A DNA stretch of 64,000 bases. Origin: an uncultured Amylibacter sp. (GTDB lineage Bacteria > Pseudomonadota > Alphaproteobacteria > Rhodobacterales > Rhodobacteraceae). The notes under the pieces were generated by a model. That model worked only from the letters and a program-made list of their open reading frames with translations. It was not told the DNA's origin and made no database searches. Made by a program: the position numbers and the translations under genes. Location of the stretch: contig CAJJAY010000016.1 in the NCBI GenBank assembly GCA_905182285.1, positions 19,738 through 83,737 of the forward strand, in the 5' to 3' direction. Below, one piece after another: positions 37,507 to 48,765 of this stretch (position 1 is the stretch's first letter; each line of letters starts with the position of its first letter).

Positions 37507-38541
37507 ATGACCCAAAGTAAGAAAATAGCAATTTTGGGAGCTTCTGGTTACACAGGGGCTGAATTAGTACGCTTGATTTCCTCACATCCATTTATGGATA
37601 TTGTTGCCCTTAGTGCAGATCGAAAAGCTGGAATGAATATGGCAGCTGTCTTTCCACATCTTCGCCATTTAGAGTTACCAAAACTTGTAAAAAATGATGA
37701 AATTAACTTCAATAATATTGATTTATGTTTTTGTGCATTGCCTCATGTAACAAGTCAAAATGTAATATCTAAATTACCAAAAAAATTAAAAATTATAGAT
37801 TTATCAGCTGATTTCAGATTGCGAGATGCGAAAGAATATTTGAAGTGGTATGGCTGTGAGCATGATGCTTTGGATCTACAAACAGAAGCGGTATATGGTT
37901 TGACAGAATTTTATAGAGATTCAATTAAATCTGCACGCCTCGTCGCTGGTACTGGTTGTAATGCTGCTGCTGGTCAATATGCTTTACGTCCATTAATAAA
38001 GGCAAAGTTAATAAATTTAGAGGATATTATTGTAGATTTAAAAACTGGTGTAAGTGGAGCAGGGCGTTCTCTAAAAGAAGGCTTGTTACATTCAGAACTT
38101 TCAGAAGGTAGTCATCCATATGCAATTGGAGGTACTCATCGTCATTTAGCTGAATTTGATCAGGAATTTTCAAAATTAGCTGGAAAGCCTGTGAAAATAC
38201 AATTTACACCTACATTATTGCCAGTGAATCGCGGTATTATTGCTAATGTTTATGTAAAAGGTGACCCTCAAGATATTTATAATGAATTTGTAAAAGTATA
38301 TTCTAATGAACACTTTATCAAAATTTTACCATTTGGAGAAACACCCAGCACTCGACATATAAGGGGATCTAATTACTGTCACATTGGCGTAACTGGTGAC
38401 AGAATAGAAGGTCGTGCTATGGTAATTGTAACACTTGATAATTTGACAAAGGGATCTTCAGGGCAAGCTCTTCAAAATGCTAATTTAATGTTAAACTTAC
38501 CAGAGGAAATGGGGCTGGAAATGGCACCTTTGTTTCCATAA
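37507..38541 (+). CDS. argC: N-acetyl-gamma-glutamyl-phosphate reductase
   Basis: NADPH-dependent third step of arginine synthesis. [10 protein letters not shown] at 10-19 is the dinucleotide motif; catalytic Cys151 is in [22 protein letters not shown] and [12 protein letters not shown] complete the family pattern. Length 344 is the longer class-1 form. The stop overlaps the ccmE start by one base (TAATG), joining arginine synthesis to cytochrome c maturation genes as in other Rhodobacterales. Confidence 0.96.
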   Translation: MTQSKKIAILGASGYTGAELVRLISSHPFMDIVALSADRKAGMNMAAVFPHLRHLELPKLVKNDEINFNNIDLCFCALPHVTSQNVISKLPKKLKIIDLSADFRLRDAKEYLKWYGCEHDALDLQTEAVYGLTEFYRDSIKSARLVAGTGCNAAAGQYALRPLIKAKLINLEDIIVDLKTGVSGAGRSLKEGLLHSELSEGSHPYAIGGTHRHLAEFDQEFSKLAGKPVKIQFTPTLLPVNRGIIANVYVKGDPQDIYNEFVKVYSNEHFIKILPFGETPSTRHIRGSNYCHIGVTGDRIEGRAMVIVTLDNLTKGSSGQALQNANLMLNLPEEMGLEMAPLFP

Positions 38542-38975
38542 TGGCAATGGGTTTAAAGAAGCGAAGACGTATACAACTAATTGTTATTGCAGTATTTTTC
38601 TTAATAGTAGCTTCTATTTTGATAGGCTTTGCATTTAAAGATGGCATTGAATTCTTCAGAAGTCCATCACAAGTAGTATCAGAAAATATTAATGAAGATG
38701 AAGTTTTTCGAATTGGTGGGTTAGTAAAAGAAAATAGCTTATTGAAAGACGGAAATAATGTAAGCTTTATTGTGACAGATCGTGCAAATGAAGTTGAAGT
38801 TAAATTTGTTGGAATCTTACCTGATTTATTTTCTGAGGGGACAGGTATGATCGCAACTGGTCGCTTAAAATCTAACATATTTGAAGCTACTGAAATATTA
38901 GCAAAACATGACGAAAACTACATGCCAAAAGAAGTCGCAGATGCATTGAAAGAGCAAGGTGTTTTTCAGGAATAA
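38541..38975 (+). CDS. ccmE: Cytochrome c maturation heme chaperone CcmE
   Basis: Membrane-anchored periplasmic heme chaperone. A basic N-terminus and one transmembrane helix (about 12-31) are followed by the OB-fold domain. The heme-binding pair is His123 and Tyr127 in LAKHDENYMP, equal to the H-x3-Y motif of E. coli CcmE. Length 144 is normal. It is translationally coupled to argC. ccmABCD, which load it with heme, are not in the window. Confidence 0.96.
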   Translation: MAMGLKKRRRIQLIVIAVFFLIVASILIGFAFKDGIEFFRSPSQVVSENINEDEVFRIGGLVKENSLLKDGNNVSFIVTDRANEVEVKFVGILPDLFSEGTGMIATGRLKSNIFEATEILAKHDENYMPKEVADALKEQGVFQE

Positions 38976-39078
38976 GTTTATTTAAAATTCTCTGAAATTA
39001 TTAATATTTTAAGTGACATATGATCGCATTGAGCAATCCATTTAAAGTTTATAGTATGTTAGAAATTGGAGAATTTAA

Positions 39079-41040
39079 ATGATAGCAGAATTAGGACACC
39101 TTTCTGTAATAATTGCGTTTATGGTGGCAATAGTTCAATCAGTCATTCCAATGATTGGAGCTTCAAAAGGATATGTTGGTTGGATGGATGCGGCTCGACC
39201 TGCAGCAATCATCCAATTTTTAGCGATTTTTTTTGCATTTATAATGCTAACAGTTTCATTTATTACATCTGATTTTTCTGTAAAATTAGTAGCAAGTAAT
39301 TCTCATTCATTAAAACCTATGCTCTATAAAGTTTCTGGAGTCTGGGGAAATCATGAAGGATCAATGCTTTTATGGATACTTATATTAGCATTTTATGGTG
39401 CATTGGTTGCTGTATTCGGCAATCGCCTACCAATAATACTTAAAGCTCGAGTGCTTTCAGTACAGGCGATGATAGGGGTTGCTTTTATTGCGTTTCTTCT
39501 TTTTACATCAAATCCCTTTGAACGGCTATCTTTCCCCCCTTTTGATGGGAAAGATTTAAATCCTTTATTGCAGGATCCTGGATTAGCATTTCACCCACCT
39601 TTTTTATATTTTGGTTATGTAGGTCTTTCTATGACTTTCAGTTTTGCTATTGCGGCTCTTATTCAGGGGTCTGTTGATGCTGCTTGGGCAAGATGGGTAC
39701 GACCTTGGGCATTATTAGCATGGATAACTTTAACTATCGGCATAGCATTAGGATCTTGGTGGGCTTATTATGAGCTTGGTTGGGGAGGGTGGTGGTTCTG
39801 GGATCCAGTTGAAAATGCTTCATTTATGCCCTGGTTAATTGCTGTGGCTTTATTACACTCAGCTATTGTTGTTGAGAAACGTGAAGCTTTAAAAAGTTGG
39901 ACGGTTTTATTAGCTATATTAGGGTTCTCATTTTCACTTATTGGAACCTTTATTGTTAGGTCAGGGGTAATTACTTCTGTGCATGCCTTTGCAAATGATC
40001 CAGAACGTGGTGTATTCATATTATTAATATTGATTATAGCCATTGGTGGCGGTTTGACACTTTATGCATTTAGGGCAAGTAGCTTACGCTCTGGTGCCAT
40101 TTTTAGTCCTGTAAGCCGTGAAGGTGGATTGATTTTAAATAATCTATTACTTGTCGTTTCAACTATAGTTGTTTTTGTTGGAACAATTTGGCCATTAGTA
40201 GCGGAATTGGTTTTAGGTCGAAAGCTTTCGGTAGGCGCGCCCTTTTTTGAAATTGCATTTACACCGTTTATGGTAATTTTGGCAATTTCTTTACCTTTAG
40301 GTGCAATATTACCCTGGAAAAGAGCTCAAATCAAACGTGCTGGAAGCCCTCTAATTGGGGCTTTATCATTAAGTTTAGCATTAGGACTATTAATATGGAG
40401 TTTGCAAACTGGTGGAAGAATTTTAGCTCCAATAGGCTTAGCACTATCAGCGTGGGTAATTTTAGGCACTCTGACAGATTTGATTGTCAGGTGTCGTATG
40501 CTTGAAAATGGTTTTTTTGCTGGTATTAGACGATTAATAAAGCTTACTCGAGCTGATTGGGGTAAAGCCTTTGCACATATTGGTTTAGGATTAACTATTT
40601 TTGGCATCTCAGCAATAACTGCATGGGAAACTGAAGATATTCGTGTTGCTAAGATTGGTGAAACATTTGAAATGTCTGGATATACATTTATTTTTGATGA
40701 TGTGACTAAAGTTAATGGTAAAAATTATTCTTCTGATATGGGAACTATAAGTGCTTATGAAGGTAAAAAATTAGTAGCTAAGTTAAAACCCGAGAAAAGA
40801 TTTTATCCTGTACAGCGTATGCCTACTACAGAAGCTGGAATAAATAGTACCTTTAAAAGAGATTTATATGTTGCATTAGGAGATTTCCAGAATGATGGAT
40901 GGACTATTCGTACATATGTAAAACCATTTGCTGTATGGATTTGGATAGGATGTCTAGTAATGGCTTTTGGTGGACTTATGAGTATGACTGACAGGCGTTT
41001 GCGTTTTGCTTCAACTAATAAAATAAGAAGAAAAATTTAA
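39079..41040 (+). CDS. ccmF: Cytochrome c heme lyase subunit CcmF
   Basis: A 653-residue polytopic membrane protein that transfers heme from CcmE to apocytochrome c. The tryptophan-rich WWD signature is WGGWWFWDPVENASFMPWL; GNHEGSMLLWILIL and FHPPFLYFGYVG are other hallmark segments with conserved histidines. GGAG precedes the ATG. It overlaps ccmH by one base at TAATG. Confidence 0.97.
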   Translation: MIAELGHLSVIIAFMVAIVQSVIPMIGASKGYVGWMDAARPAAIIQFLAIFFAFIMLTVSFITSDFSVKLVASNSHSLKPMLYKVSGVWGNHEGSMLLWILILAFYGALVAVFGNRLPIILKARVLSVQAMIGVAFIAFLLFTSNPFERLSFPPFDGKDLNPLLQDPGLAFHPPFLYFGYVGLSMTFSFAIAALIQGSVDAAWARWVRPWALLAWITLTIGIALGSWWAYYELGWGGWWFWDPVENASFMPWLIAVALLHSAIVVEKREALKSWTVLLAILGFSFSLIGTFIVRSGVITSVHAFANDPERGVFILLILIIAIGGGLTLYAFRASSLRSGAIFSPVSREGGLILNNLLLVVSTIVVFVGTIWPLVAELVLGRKLSVGAPFFEIAFTPFMVILAISLPLGAILPWKRAQIKRAGSPLIGALSLSLALGLLIWSLQTGGRILAPIGLALSAWVILGTLTDLIVRCRMLENGFFAGIRRLIKLTRADWGKAFAHIGLGLTIFGISAITAWETEDIRVAKIGETFEMSGYTFIFDDVTKVNGKNYSSDMGTISAYEGKKLVAKLKPEKRFYPVQRMPTTEAGINSTFKRDLYVALGDFQNDGWTIRTYVKPFAVWIWIGCLVMAFGGLMSMTDRRLRFASTNKIRRKI

Positions 41041-41483
41041 TGTTTCGGGTGGCTTTTTTTATTATATTTATTTGTTCAACCGCTTGGGCAGTTGAGCCGG
41101 ATGAAGTCTTATCAAATGTTGAATATGAAGCAAGGGCACGTGCTATATCAAAAGACTTACGTTGTTTAGTTTGCAGAAATGAGAATATCGATAGCTCTAA
41201 TGCTGGTATAGCCAAAGATTTACGTATTTTAGTACGTGAAAGAATTCAAAAGGGTGATAGTAATGATCAAGTAATTGATTTCATTATAGACCGTTATGGT
41301 GAATATGTACTTTTAAATCCAAAAATATCCTTTGAAAATTTGATATTATGGTTATCTGGACCATTTTTTTTGATAATTGGCGGAATAATTGGTTGGCGTT
41401 ATACACGACAAAAAAATAAAGAAAGCCCAAAATCATTAAATGAAAAAGAGAAAAAAAGATTAGATGAAATTTTGAATGACTAA
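41040..41483 (+). CDS. ccmH: Cytochrome c maturation thiol-reducing protein CcmH
   Basis: Periplasmic apocytochrome thiol reductase, single-domain (CcmL-type) form of 147 residues. A signal peptide (1-17) precedes the LRCxxC motif, Cys42 and Cys45 in DLRCLVCRNENI, and one C-terminal membrane helix spans about 100-120. No CcmI-like TPR part is fused or adjacent. It ends 33 bases from convergent gltA. Confidence 0.95.
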   Translation: MFRVAFFIIFICSTAWAVEPDEVLSNVEYEARARAISKDLRCLVCRNENIDSSNAGIAKDLRILVRERIQKGDSNDQVIDFIIDRYGEYVLLNPKISFENLILWLSGPFFLIIGGIIGWRYTRQKNKESPKSLNEKEKKRLDEILND

Positions 41484-41516
41484 CCTATTATTAACGGTCA
41501 ATCATTCACTTATTAG

Positions 41517-42809
41517 TTATCTATCATCAGGATGAATGTAATCACGCTTCAGTGCACCTGTATAGAGTTGACGTGGACGGCCAATTTTTAGTTTTGGATC
41601 AGCAATCATTTCTTTCCACTGTGCAATCCAACCTACAGTACGTGACATTGCAAAGATTGGTGTAAACATTGATGTTGGAAAGCCCATAGCATCAAGAATA
41701 ATTCCAGAATAAAAATCAACATTAGGATATAGTTTTTTATCTATAAAATATGGGTCTTCTAATGCAATTTTCTCTAAAGCCTTAGCTACTAATAAAGTTT
41801 CATTATTTTCTATGCCCATCAGTTCAAGTACTTCGTCTGCACTTTCTTTCATAACGGTAGCCCTAGGATCAAAATTTTTGTAAACACGATGTCCAAAGCC
41901 CATTAAACGAAAGGGGTCTGATTTATCTTTTGCTCGTGCTATAAACTCTGGAATTCTATCAACAGTTCCAATTTCTCGAAGCATATTTAAGCATGCTTCA
42001 TTTGCTCCACCATGGGCAGGGCCCCATAGGCACGCAATTCCAGCAGCAATACATGCGAATGGATTTGCTCCAGAAGAGCCTGCAAGGCGTACTGTTGATG
42101 TTGAAGCATTCTGCTCATGGTCTGCATGCAGCGTAAATATTCTATCCATTGCTTTTGAAAGAATAGGGTCCACTACATAATCTTCAGTTGGAACTGCAAA
42201 ACACATTCTAAGAAAATTTGATGCATAGTCTAAATTATTATCTGGATAAACAAATGGTTGTCCAATTGAATATTTATAAGCATATGCCGCTATTGTAGGG
42301 ATTTTAGCAATCATTCTGATTGAAGCAATTTCACGTTGATCTTGATCAGAAATATCTATGCTATCGTGATAAAATGCAGATAAAGCACCAACTACACCGC
42401 ACATAATAGCCATAGGGTGTGCATCTCTTCTAAATCCACGAAATAAGTGGTTCATTTGGTCATGAAGCATTGTATGATTTGTGACCCTAGTCTCAAATTC
42501 TATTAATTCTGCTTTAGAGGGTAATTCTCCGTAAAGAAGTAAATAACATACTTCTAAATAATGAGATTGTTCTGCGAGTTGATCAATTGGGTAACCCCGA
42601 TAAAGTAATTCACCTTTGGCACCAGCAATGAATGTAATAGTACTTTCACATGAAGCTGTTGATGTGAATCCTGGATCATAAGTAAATACATCACCTTCTG
42701 CGTATAACTTTGTAATGTCGACAACATCGGGCCCGGCAGTAGGTGAGTGAATAGGCAATTCTATTATTTTATCGTTTATAGTTAATTTTGCGAACTTACT
42801 GTCTGCCAT
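41517..42809 (-). CDS. gltA: Citrate synthase
   Basis: Condenses acetyl-CoA and oxaloacetate to citrate. The 430-residue type has catalytic His in [12 protein letters not shown] and in the [12 protein letters not shown] segment, and Asp in MFGIDSTR-type region here as the C-terminal [27 protein letters not shown] is the CoA/substrate signature. It lies head-to-tail downstream of gltX, 77 bases apart, as in other Rhodobacterales. Confidence 0.97.
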   Translation of the reverse strand: MADSKFAKLTINDKIIELPIHSPTAGPDVVDITKLYAEGDVFTYDPGFTSTASCESTITFIAGAKGELLYRGYPIDQLAEQSHYLEVCYLLLYGELPSKAELIEFETRVTNHTMLHDQMNHLFRGFRRDAHPMAIMCGVVGALSAFYHDSIDISDQDQREIASIRMIAKIPTIAAYAYKYSIGQPFVYPDNNLDYASNFLRMCFAVPTEDYVVDPILSKAMDRIFTLHADHEQNASTSTVRLAGSSGANPFACIAAGIACLWGPAHGGANEACLNMLREIGTVDRIPEFIARAKDKSDPFRLMGFGHRVYKNFDPRATVMKESADEVLELMGIENNETLLVAKALEKIALEDPYFIDKKLYPNVDFYSGIILDAMGFPTSMFTPIFAMSRTVGWIAQWKEMIADPKLKIGRPRQLYTGALKRDYIHPDDR

Positions 42810-42886
42810 TTGTTTCCCTTATACCAATTTTTTACACTATAGTCGAAGTGCATATCTGTTGTGTTAATCAAAATGTTAAAAACATA

Positions 42887-44293
42887 TCAATTATTTTTTA
42901 TTGCATCGTTTATGCGCGCTATGCTTTCGTCATGACCTAATATTTCCATCATCCCAAAAGCTGAAGGGGAATTTATTCTGCCAGAAAGTGCCGCTTTTAA
43001 TGGCATTCCTATTTTTCCAAGTCCAATTCCTTGGGTTTCAGAGAATTCTCTCGCTAATGCTTCTAAATATTCTGCTGTCCACGTAGCATCTGAAAGTAAC
43101 GGGGTCAATTGTTTTAGTATACCAATGGATACCGAATCCAAATTATTTAAAGATTTTTTATCAAAATCAATAGGTTGTGATGTTATGATAAAGTGGCATT
43201 TATTTAAAATATCACCAAGGGATTTTGATTTATCCCTAAGTAAAGGTATTGATTTAGAAATGACCACTTTATGATCATCTGAAATGTTTACACCTATTTC
43301 TTTTGCATAGTTAAATAAATCACTTGAAACTATTTCTGGACTAGAGGCCTTAATATGATGTGCTGAAACATTATCTAACTTTTTAAAATCCAATCTAGAA
43401 GGAGATTTTCCCATACCATTAAAATCAAACCAACTTATAGCGTCTTCAGTAGTGAAGAGTTCGTCATTGCCATGGCTCCAGCCAAGACGACACAAGTAAT
43501 TTCTTATTGCTTCAGGCATATATCCCAATGCTGCATATTCATGTATTCCTGTGGCTCCATGACGTTTTGATAATTTTTTCCCATCTTCACCATGAATTAG
43601 TGGAATATGAGCAAATTCTGGAATTTTCCAATTCATTGCATCATATATTATTGATTGTCGACCTGCGTTAATTAAGTGATCATCTCCACGAATGATGTGC
43701 GTAACACCCATATCATGATCATCAACTACAACGGCTAACATATATGTAGGATTGTTATCTGACCTCAACATTATGAGATCATCAAACGTTGATGCTGCCC
43801 AACTTACTTTTTTTTGCACTTTATCTTTAATTGCAATGCCACCACTCTTAGGTGATTTTAATCTTATCACAAAAGGTGCATCAGGATAATTCTGTGAGAC
43901 TACATCACGCCACGGACTTTGAAATGGCATTGGATTTTTATCCAATGCTGCTTGATCTCTATAAGCATTTATTTCTTCAATAGTGGAAAAACATTTATAA
44001 GCATGGCCATTTCTTACCATTTCCATAGCAACTTCGCGATGACGATCCGCTCTATCATTTTGGCTGTATAATTCACCATCATAATCTAAGCCAAGCCATT
44101 CAAGCCCTTTAAGTAAGGCCGAGGTTGCTTCAGGAGTAGATCTTTCGCGATCAGTATCTTCTATTCTTAATAAAAACTTACCAGAATTTGCTTTTGCATA
44201 TAGCCAGTTAAAAAGTGCAGTCCTAGCTCCTCCAATATGAAGATAACCTGTCGGAGAGGGTGCAAATCGAGTTATAACTTGTTGCTCTGACAT
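42887..44293 (-). CDS. gltX: Glutamyl-tRNA synthetase
   Basis: Class I synthetase, 468 residues. The HIGH motif is in RFAPSPTGYLHIGGARTALFNW (His19) and the KMSKS motif is KLSKRHGA. Helical anticodon-binding domain from about 330. Many alphaproteobacteria have two GltX copies; whether this one charges tRNA-Glu only, or also tRNA-Gln, cannot be told. A 201-base AT-rich gap separates it from lexA. Confidence 0.95.
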   Translation of the reverse strand: MSEQQVITRFAPSPTGYLHIGGARTALFNWLYAKANSGKFLLRIEDTDRERSTPEATSALLKGLEWLGLDYDGELYSQNDRADRHREVAMEMVRNGHAYKCFSTIEEINAYRDQAALDKNPMPFQSPWRDVVSQNYPDAPFVIRLKSPKSGGIAIKDKVQKKVSWAASTFDDLIMLRSDNNPTYMLAVVVDDHDMGVTHIIRGDDHLINAGRQSIIYDAMNWKIPEFAHIPLIHGEDGKKLSKRHGATGIHEYAALGYMPEAIRNYLCRLGWSHGNDELFTTEDAISWFDFNGMGKSPSRLDFKKLDNVSAHHIKASSPEIVSSDLFNYAKEIGVNISDDHKVVISKSIPLLRDKSKSLGDILNKCHFIITSQPIDFDKKSLNNLDSVSIGILKQLTPLLSDATWTAEYLEALAREFSETQGIGLGKIGMPLKAALSGRINSPSAFGMMEILGHDESIARINDAIKNN

Positions 44294-44494
44294 TTTTTAA
44301 TAAGCCTATTTTAAATTATAAGATTTGAGATACACTTCTATTAGGCAATAGATATGAGAGTAGCAATAGACTGAGTGTATAAGCTCTACGTTTTGCAGTA
44401 TTTCTGAATTTAAAAAAAATATTTTTAGAATTTTATCAAAAATAAAAAGGTTTTCTTTATATTTCTAATAAAATTCTAATTAAATATTTCACTT

Positions 44495-45181
44495 TCAATA
44501 AGTACGAATTAATCCTACCAATTTGCCTTGAACTTTAACTTGATCATCACGATACACTCTTGTCTCATAAGCAGGGTTTGCCGCTTCTAAAGCAACAACA
44601 GAGCCTCTTTTACGCAAACGCTTTAATGTTGCTTCTTGATCATCAACAAGTGCTACAACGATATCTCCATTGTCTGCATCACTTTGTTCGTTAATTACAA
44701 CAATATCACCATCATTAATACCAGCTTCAATCATTGAATCGCCTTTAACTTCTAGTGCGTAGTGTCGGCCTGAATTTTTAAGCATTTCACCGGGAACTGA
44801 AACATTATTTGAAACTTGCTGTATCGCCTCTATGGGTGTCCCTGCAGCTATTCTTCCCATAATAGGTAAAGTTAGGGCATTTGCTGCTTCAATAGGCAGT
44901 GCTTCTGCAGGTGGAGGTGTTAAGGAGCCTTCAATAATTCTAGGCTGAAATCCACCACCCTCTATGCTTTCAGGTAAGCGAAGTATTTCAATTGCTCTAG
45001 CGCGATGTGCTAAACGACGAATAAAACCACGCTCTTCTAAAGCAGTTATAAGTCTGTGAATACCTGACTTTGAGCGTAAATCTAGAGCTTCTTTCATTTC
45101 ATCAAAGCTTGGTGGAACACCATCTTTTTGTAAGCGTTTGTGAATAAATTCTAATAGATCTAGTTGTTTACGTGTCAGCAT
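44495..45181 (-). CDS. lexA: SOS repressor LexA
   Basis: Winged-helix repressor with a C-terminal self-cleaving peptidase domain, 228 residues. Cleavage site Ala113-Gly114 in [11 protein letters not shown]; catalytic Ser149 in [11 protein letters not shown] and Lys187 in EATLKRL. HTH region about 25-60 ([23 protein letters not shown]), the alphaproteobacterial type. A GAAC-N7-GAAC box upstream shows autoregulation, and the same box precedes recA. Confidence 0.97.
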   Translation of the reverse strand: MLTRKQLDLLEFIHKRLQKDGVPPSFDEMKEALDLRSKSGIHRLITALEERGFIRRLAHRARAIEILRLPESIEGGGFQPRIIEGSLTPPPAEALPIEAANALTLPIMGRIAAGTPIEAIQQVSNNVSVPGEMLKNSGRHYALEVKGDSMIEAGINDGDIVVINEQSDADNGDIVVALVDDQEATLKRLRKRGSVVALEAANPAYETRVYRDDQVKVQGKLVGLIRTY

Positions 45182-45223
45182 TTTTGCTTCCTAATTCTTT
45201 TTGTTTCTCATATGTACACTTAC

Positions 45224-45238
45224 GTTCTACAACTGTTC
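45224..45238 (-). promoter_or_regulatory. LexA box upstream of lexA
   Basis: On the minus strand this reads GAAC-AGTTGTA-GAAC, the alphaproteobacterial LexA operator, about 50 bases before the lexA start. It is the site of autorepression. Confidence 0.92.
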
Positions 45239-45283
45239 TTGTTTTGTGTCAAATATTTTAAGAATGAATTAGTTTTCTGACAT

Positions 45284-46471
45284 CTATTTTAAAAGAATTA
45301 CCTTAACTCTGTCGCCTTTTTTTCTTGCTTTGTCATTTACTGGTCTGATTAACAATGCATTTGCTTTTGATAAAATTGTTAATAAAGAGCTATCTTGTTG
45401 TTCAAATACTTTTACTAACTCTTCACCTTCAATTACAAATGTTTCTGCACGCATGTAATGCTCTCTTGAACCATTCTGAGATAAATCTGAAACTAGGATA
45501 GCGTTATGAGTATCCAAAGCCGCCTTATCTTTTCCAAGCATTGCATTGATTGCTGGTATTAAAAATACAGTGCCGCAAACAAGTGCAGAAACTGGGTTTC
45601 CTGGAAGGCCAAGAATAGGTATTGAGCCAATTTTTCCTGCCATAAGCGGTTTACCTGGACGCATAGCAACTTTATGAAAAAGAGTTTCCATTCCAATACT
45701 TTTTGCAGTGGAATGAACTAAATCATAGTCACCTACAGAAGCACCACCAAGGGTTACTATTAAATCTACGTTGTCACAAAGCTTAAAAACGGTTTTGAGT
45801 TCTTTTGTGGTATCGCGCGCAATAGGTAAAAGTCTTGCAATACCTCCTGATGCTTCTATTAAAGCTTTTAAACCATAATTATTTGATGAAATTATTTGAT
45901 CTTTGTTTGGGCTTTCTCCAACATTAACTAATTCATCACCAGTTGCTATTAATGCAATTATGGGCTTTTTAAAAACTGGAACTTTTGATACATTCATCGC
46001 AGCCAATAAAGATATAGATGAAGCGTCTAAGTCTAAAGGCGCTTTTATAACATCACCAACTATAAAATCACCACCTTGAGGTCTAATAAAAGTATTCTTC
46101 TCAAATAATTCATTAATAATAATTTTATCGTTTTTCTTTATACAGTCTTCTTGTATCAGTATGTGATCTGAACCTTTTGGAACAGGTGCACCTGTAAATA
46201 TTTGAACAGCTTCACCAGTGGATATTTTGCCATCATAACCAAGTCCTGCAACAGATTTACCAATAATTTTTAATTTGGCACCAGACCTTAAGTCTTTTGA
46301 ATTTATTGCATATCCATCCATTGCAGATGATGTAAATGGCGGTTGATCTCGACTTGCATATACATCAGATGCAAGAGTTCTTCCTCCAGCTTTATCTAAA
46401 TCAACCATCTCCATATCTAATGGTTCTACTAAATCTAGTACTTTAGAGAGAGCTTCCTTAACGCTTATCAT
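45284..46471 (-). CDS. moeA: Molybdopterin molybdenumtransferase
   Basis: Inserts molybdate into adenylated molybdopterin. Four-domain protein, 395 residues: [17 protein letters not shown] (about 39-55), [39 protein letters not shown] and [13 protein letters not shown]. It overlaps moaC by 4 bases, and both follow the trp genes in transcription order, as in other alphaproteobacteria. Confidence 0.96.
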   Translation of the reverse strand: MISVKEALSKVLDLVEPLDMEMVDLDKAGGRTLASDVYASRDQPPFTSSAMDGYAINSKDLRSGAKLKIIGKSVAGLGYDGKISTGEAVQIFTGAPVPKGSDHILIQEDCIKKNDKIIINELFEKNTFIRPQGGDFIVGDVIKAPLDLDASSISLLAAMNVSKVPVFKKPIIALIATGDELVNVGESPNKDQIISSNNYGLKALIEASGGIARLLPIARDTTKELKTVFKLCDNVDLIVTLGGASVGDYDLVHSTAKSIGMETLFHKVAMRPGKPLMAGKIGSIPILGLPGNPVSALVCGTVFLIPAINAMLGKDKAALDTHNAILVSDLSQNGSREHYMRAETFVIEGEELVKVFEQQDSSLLTILSKANALLIRPVNDKARKKGDRVKVILLK

Positions 46472-46944
46472 TCAAAAACTAACCGCCCAGTTTTACCACC
46501 ATCTTTTAATGTTACTCTAAGGTTAGTAATTTTCATTGTCTTATCAACAGCTTTTACCATATCGTATATTGTTAGAGCTGTAATGTTAGCGGCAGTTAAG
46601 GCTTCCATTTCCACTCCTGTTTGACCTGATGTTTTAACAGTTGCTACTATATCTATAGAGTTTTTTGATGGTTCTGGTTTTAAGTCAATATTTACATTTG
46701 ATATAGGTAATGGGTGGCATAATGGAATTAGATCAGAAGTCTTTTTGGCAGCCATTATACCTGCTAAACGAGCAATACCCAATACGTCACCTTTCTTTGC
46801 TGAACCGCTTATGATTATTTTGAGTGTGTCAGCATTCATTATTATGCTGGTTTTTGCTGTTGCAATCCGTGATGTTATATCTTTGTTTGATACATCAACC
46901 ATGTGTGCTTGACCTTGTTCATTGAAGTGGTTCAATTTTGACAT
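46468..46944 (-). CDS. moaC: Cyclic pyranopterin monophosphate synthase
   Basis: Acts with MoaA in the first steps of molybdenum cofactor synthesis. 158 residues with [39 protein letters not shown] and the catalytic Lys of MVKAVDKTM. It shares one base with trpC upstream and overlaps moeA downstream. moaA is not in the window. Confidence 0.97.
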   Translation of the reverse strand: MSKLNHFNEQGQAHMVDVSNKDITSRIATAKTSIIMNADTLKIIISGSAKKGDVLGIARLAGIMAAKKTSDLIPLCHPLPISNVNIDLKPEPSKNSIDIVATVKTSGQTGVEMEALTAANITALTIYDMVKAVDKTMKITNLRVTLKDGGKTGRLVFE

Positions 46945-47744
46945 TACACTGGCCCTTTGTTTTTCAATAAAGATTTAGTTGCTTCAGTAATATCTTCTTG
47001 GCGCATTAAACTTTCACCAATCAAGAAACTGCGCGCACCTACTTCAGCCATTTCATCCATATCTTTAGATGTAAAAATCCCACTTTCAGTTATCATATGT
47101 CTGTCTGGTGGCACATGTTTTGATAATGATTTTGTTGTATCTAAAGTAACTTTGAATGTTTTTAAGTTGCGATTATTTATGCCAAGCAAAGATGATTTAC
47201 ATAATAAAGCTCTATCTAATTCTTCTCTATTATGCACCTCTAGAAGAACGTCCATTCCCCATTCAAATGCACATGCCTCCAATTCTTGTGCCTGCATATT
47301 AGAAACTGACGCTAATATAATTAATATGCAATCAGCATTCCATGCACGTGCTTGAGCAACTTGGTAAGTGTCATACATGAAATCTTTACGTAATGCTGGT
47401 AGACTACAGGCTTTTCTGGCTGCAATTAAAAAATCAGGAGAACCTTGAAATGAAGGTGTATCGGTTAAGACTGATAGACAAGTTGCACCACCTTCTTCAT
47501 ATGACTTTGCTAATTCTGGTGGATTGAAATCTTGACGGATTAATCCTTTTGACGGGCTAGCCTTTTTTATTTCTGCAATTAATCCATATCCAGATTTTGT
47601 CACGCTTTTTAAAGTGTCACCAAAAAAACGAACTTGGTCAGCTTCTTTTGCCATATCTTCAAGATCTTTAATTGGCAATTTTGACTTTGCTTGCTTTATT
47701 TCTTCTAATTTATAATCTTTTATTTTTTCTAATATATCAGTCAT
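46944..47744 (-). CDS. trpC: Indole-3-glycerol phosphate synthase
   Basis: Fourth enzyme of tryptophan synthesis; a TIM barrel of 266 residues. [13 protein letters not shown] is the substrate-binding strand, then [21 protein letters not shown] and [12 protein letters not shown], with the phosphate site at ITESGIFT and FLIGESLM. Not fused to TrpF. One base separates trpD from it. Confidence 0.97.
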   Translation of the reverse strand: MTDILEKIKDYKLEEIKQAKSKLPIKDLEDMAKEADQVRFFGDTLKSVTKSGYGLIAEIKKASPSKGLIRQDFNPPELAKSYEEGGATCLSVLTDTPSFQGSPDFLIAARKACSLPALRKDFMYDTYQVAQARAWNADCILIILASVSNMQAQELEACAFEWGMDVLLEVHNREELDRALLCKSSLLGINNRNLKTFKVTLDTTKSLSKHVPPDRHMITESGIFTSKDMDEMAEVGARSFLIGESLMRQEDITEATKSLLKNKGPV

Positions 47745-47745
47745 A

Positions 47746-48765
47746 TTATTTAGCTCCTGAAGTAATTGAAGCTAATGCTGATAATTTGGATTTAGCAGAA
47801 CCTGAATCAATACTTGTGATGGCTATTTCGGCACCTTCCAACAAAGAATTTGCTTTATCTGCGACAACTAATGCTGCTGCAGTGTTTAGAACGACTGCAT
47901 CGCGATATGCAGATTTTTGACCATCCAATAGTTTAGCCATTTCCGCAGCATTATATTCTGGGGTGCCACCAATTATGCTTTCAAATGGATGTACTGGTAA
48001 TCCTGCATTTTCTGGATGAATTTCAAATTCATTTATTTCGCCTGATTTTAATTCAACCACCCAAGATATTCCTGATATTGATATTTCATCAGTCCCGTCG
48101 GACCCATGAACCAACCAAGCTTTTTCAGATCCTAATTCTCTTAAAACTTCAGCCATTGGCCTTAGCATTGATCGATTAAATGCACCTGTTAACTGTCTTT
48201 TTACACCTGCAGGGTTTGTTAATGGGCCTAATATATTAAAAATGGTACGTGTACCTAGATCTAACCTTGCTGGCATAACGTGTTTAACTGCTGGGTGATG
48301 CATTGGTGCCATCATAAAACCTATTCCAATTTCTTGAATAGCCTTTTCAACTACATCGGGTTCAACCATAATATTAACACCGCTTTGACTTAAAGCATCA
48401 GATGCACCTGATTTTGATGATAGATTTCGATTTCCATGTTTGGCTACTACGACACCAGCACCCGCAGTTACTAAAGCTGTTGCTGTTGAGATATTTAAAG
48501 TTGATTTACCGTCGCCTCCGGTACCAACTATATCAATTGCACCAATTGGTGCGTTAACAGCCTTACATTTTAATCGCATTACGTTGGCAGCGGCTGAATA
48601 TTCTTCTATGCTCTCTCCTCGAGTACGAAGCGTCATTAGGAAACCACCAATTTGAGCATCAGTGGCTTCTCCATTCATTATTATAGTAAATGCCTTGTCC
48701 GCCTGATCACGCGTTAAGGGTGCTTCTGCAGCTAAAGCAATATAGTTTTTAAGTTTTTCGCTCAT
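47746..48765 (-). CDS. trpD: Anthranilate phosphoribosyltransferase
   Basis: Transfers phosphoribose from PRPP to anthranilate. [13 protein letters not shown] (PRPP loop), [17 protein letters not shown] and [12 protein letters not shown] are the hallmark motifs. I chose ATG 48765 (339 residues, AGAGG ribosome-binding site, ATGA overlap with trpG) over an in-frame start six codons upstream. Confidence 0.97.
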   Translation of the reverse strand: MSEKLKNYIALAAEAPLTRDQADKAFTIIMNGEATDAQIGGFLMTLRTRGESIEEYSAAANVMRLKCKAVNAPIGAIDIVGTGGDGKSTLNISTATALVTAGAGVVVAKHGNRNLSSKSGASDALSQSGVNIMVEPDVVEKAIQEIGIGFMMAPMHHPAVKHVMPARLDLGTRTIFNILGPLTNPAGVKRQLTGAFNRSMLRPMAEVLRELGSEKAWLVHGSDGTDEISISGISWVVELKSGEINEFEIHPENAGLPVHPFESIIGGTPEYNAAEMAKLLDGQKSAYRDAVVLNTAAALVVADKANSLLEGAEIAITSIDSGSAKSKLSALASITSGAK

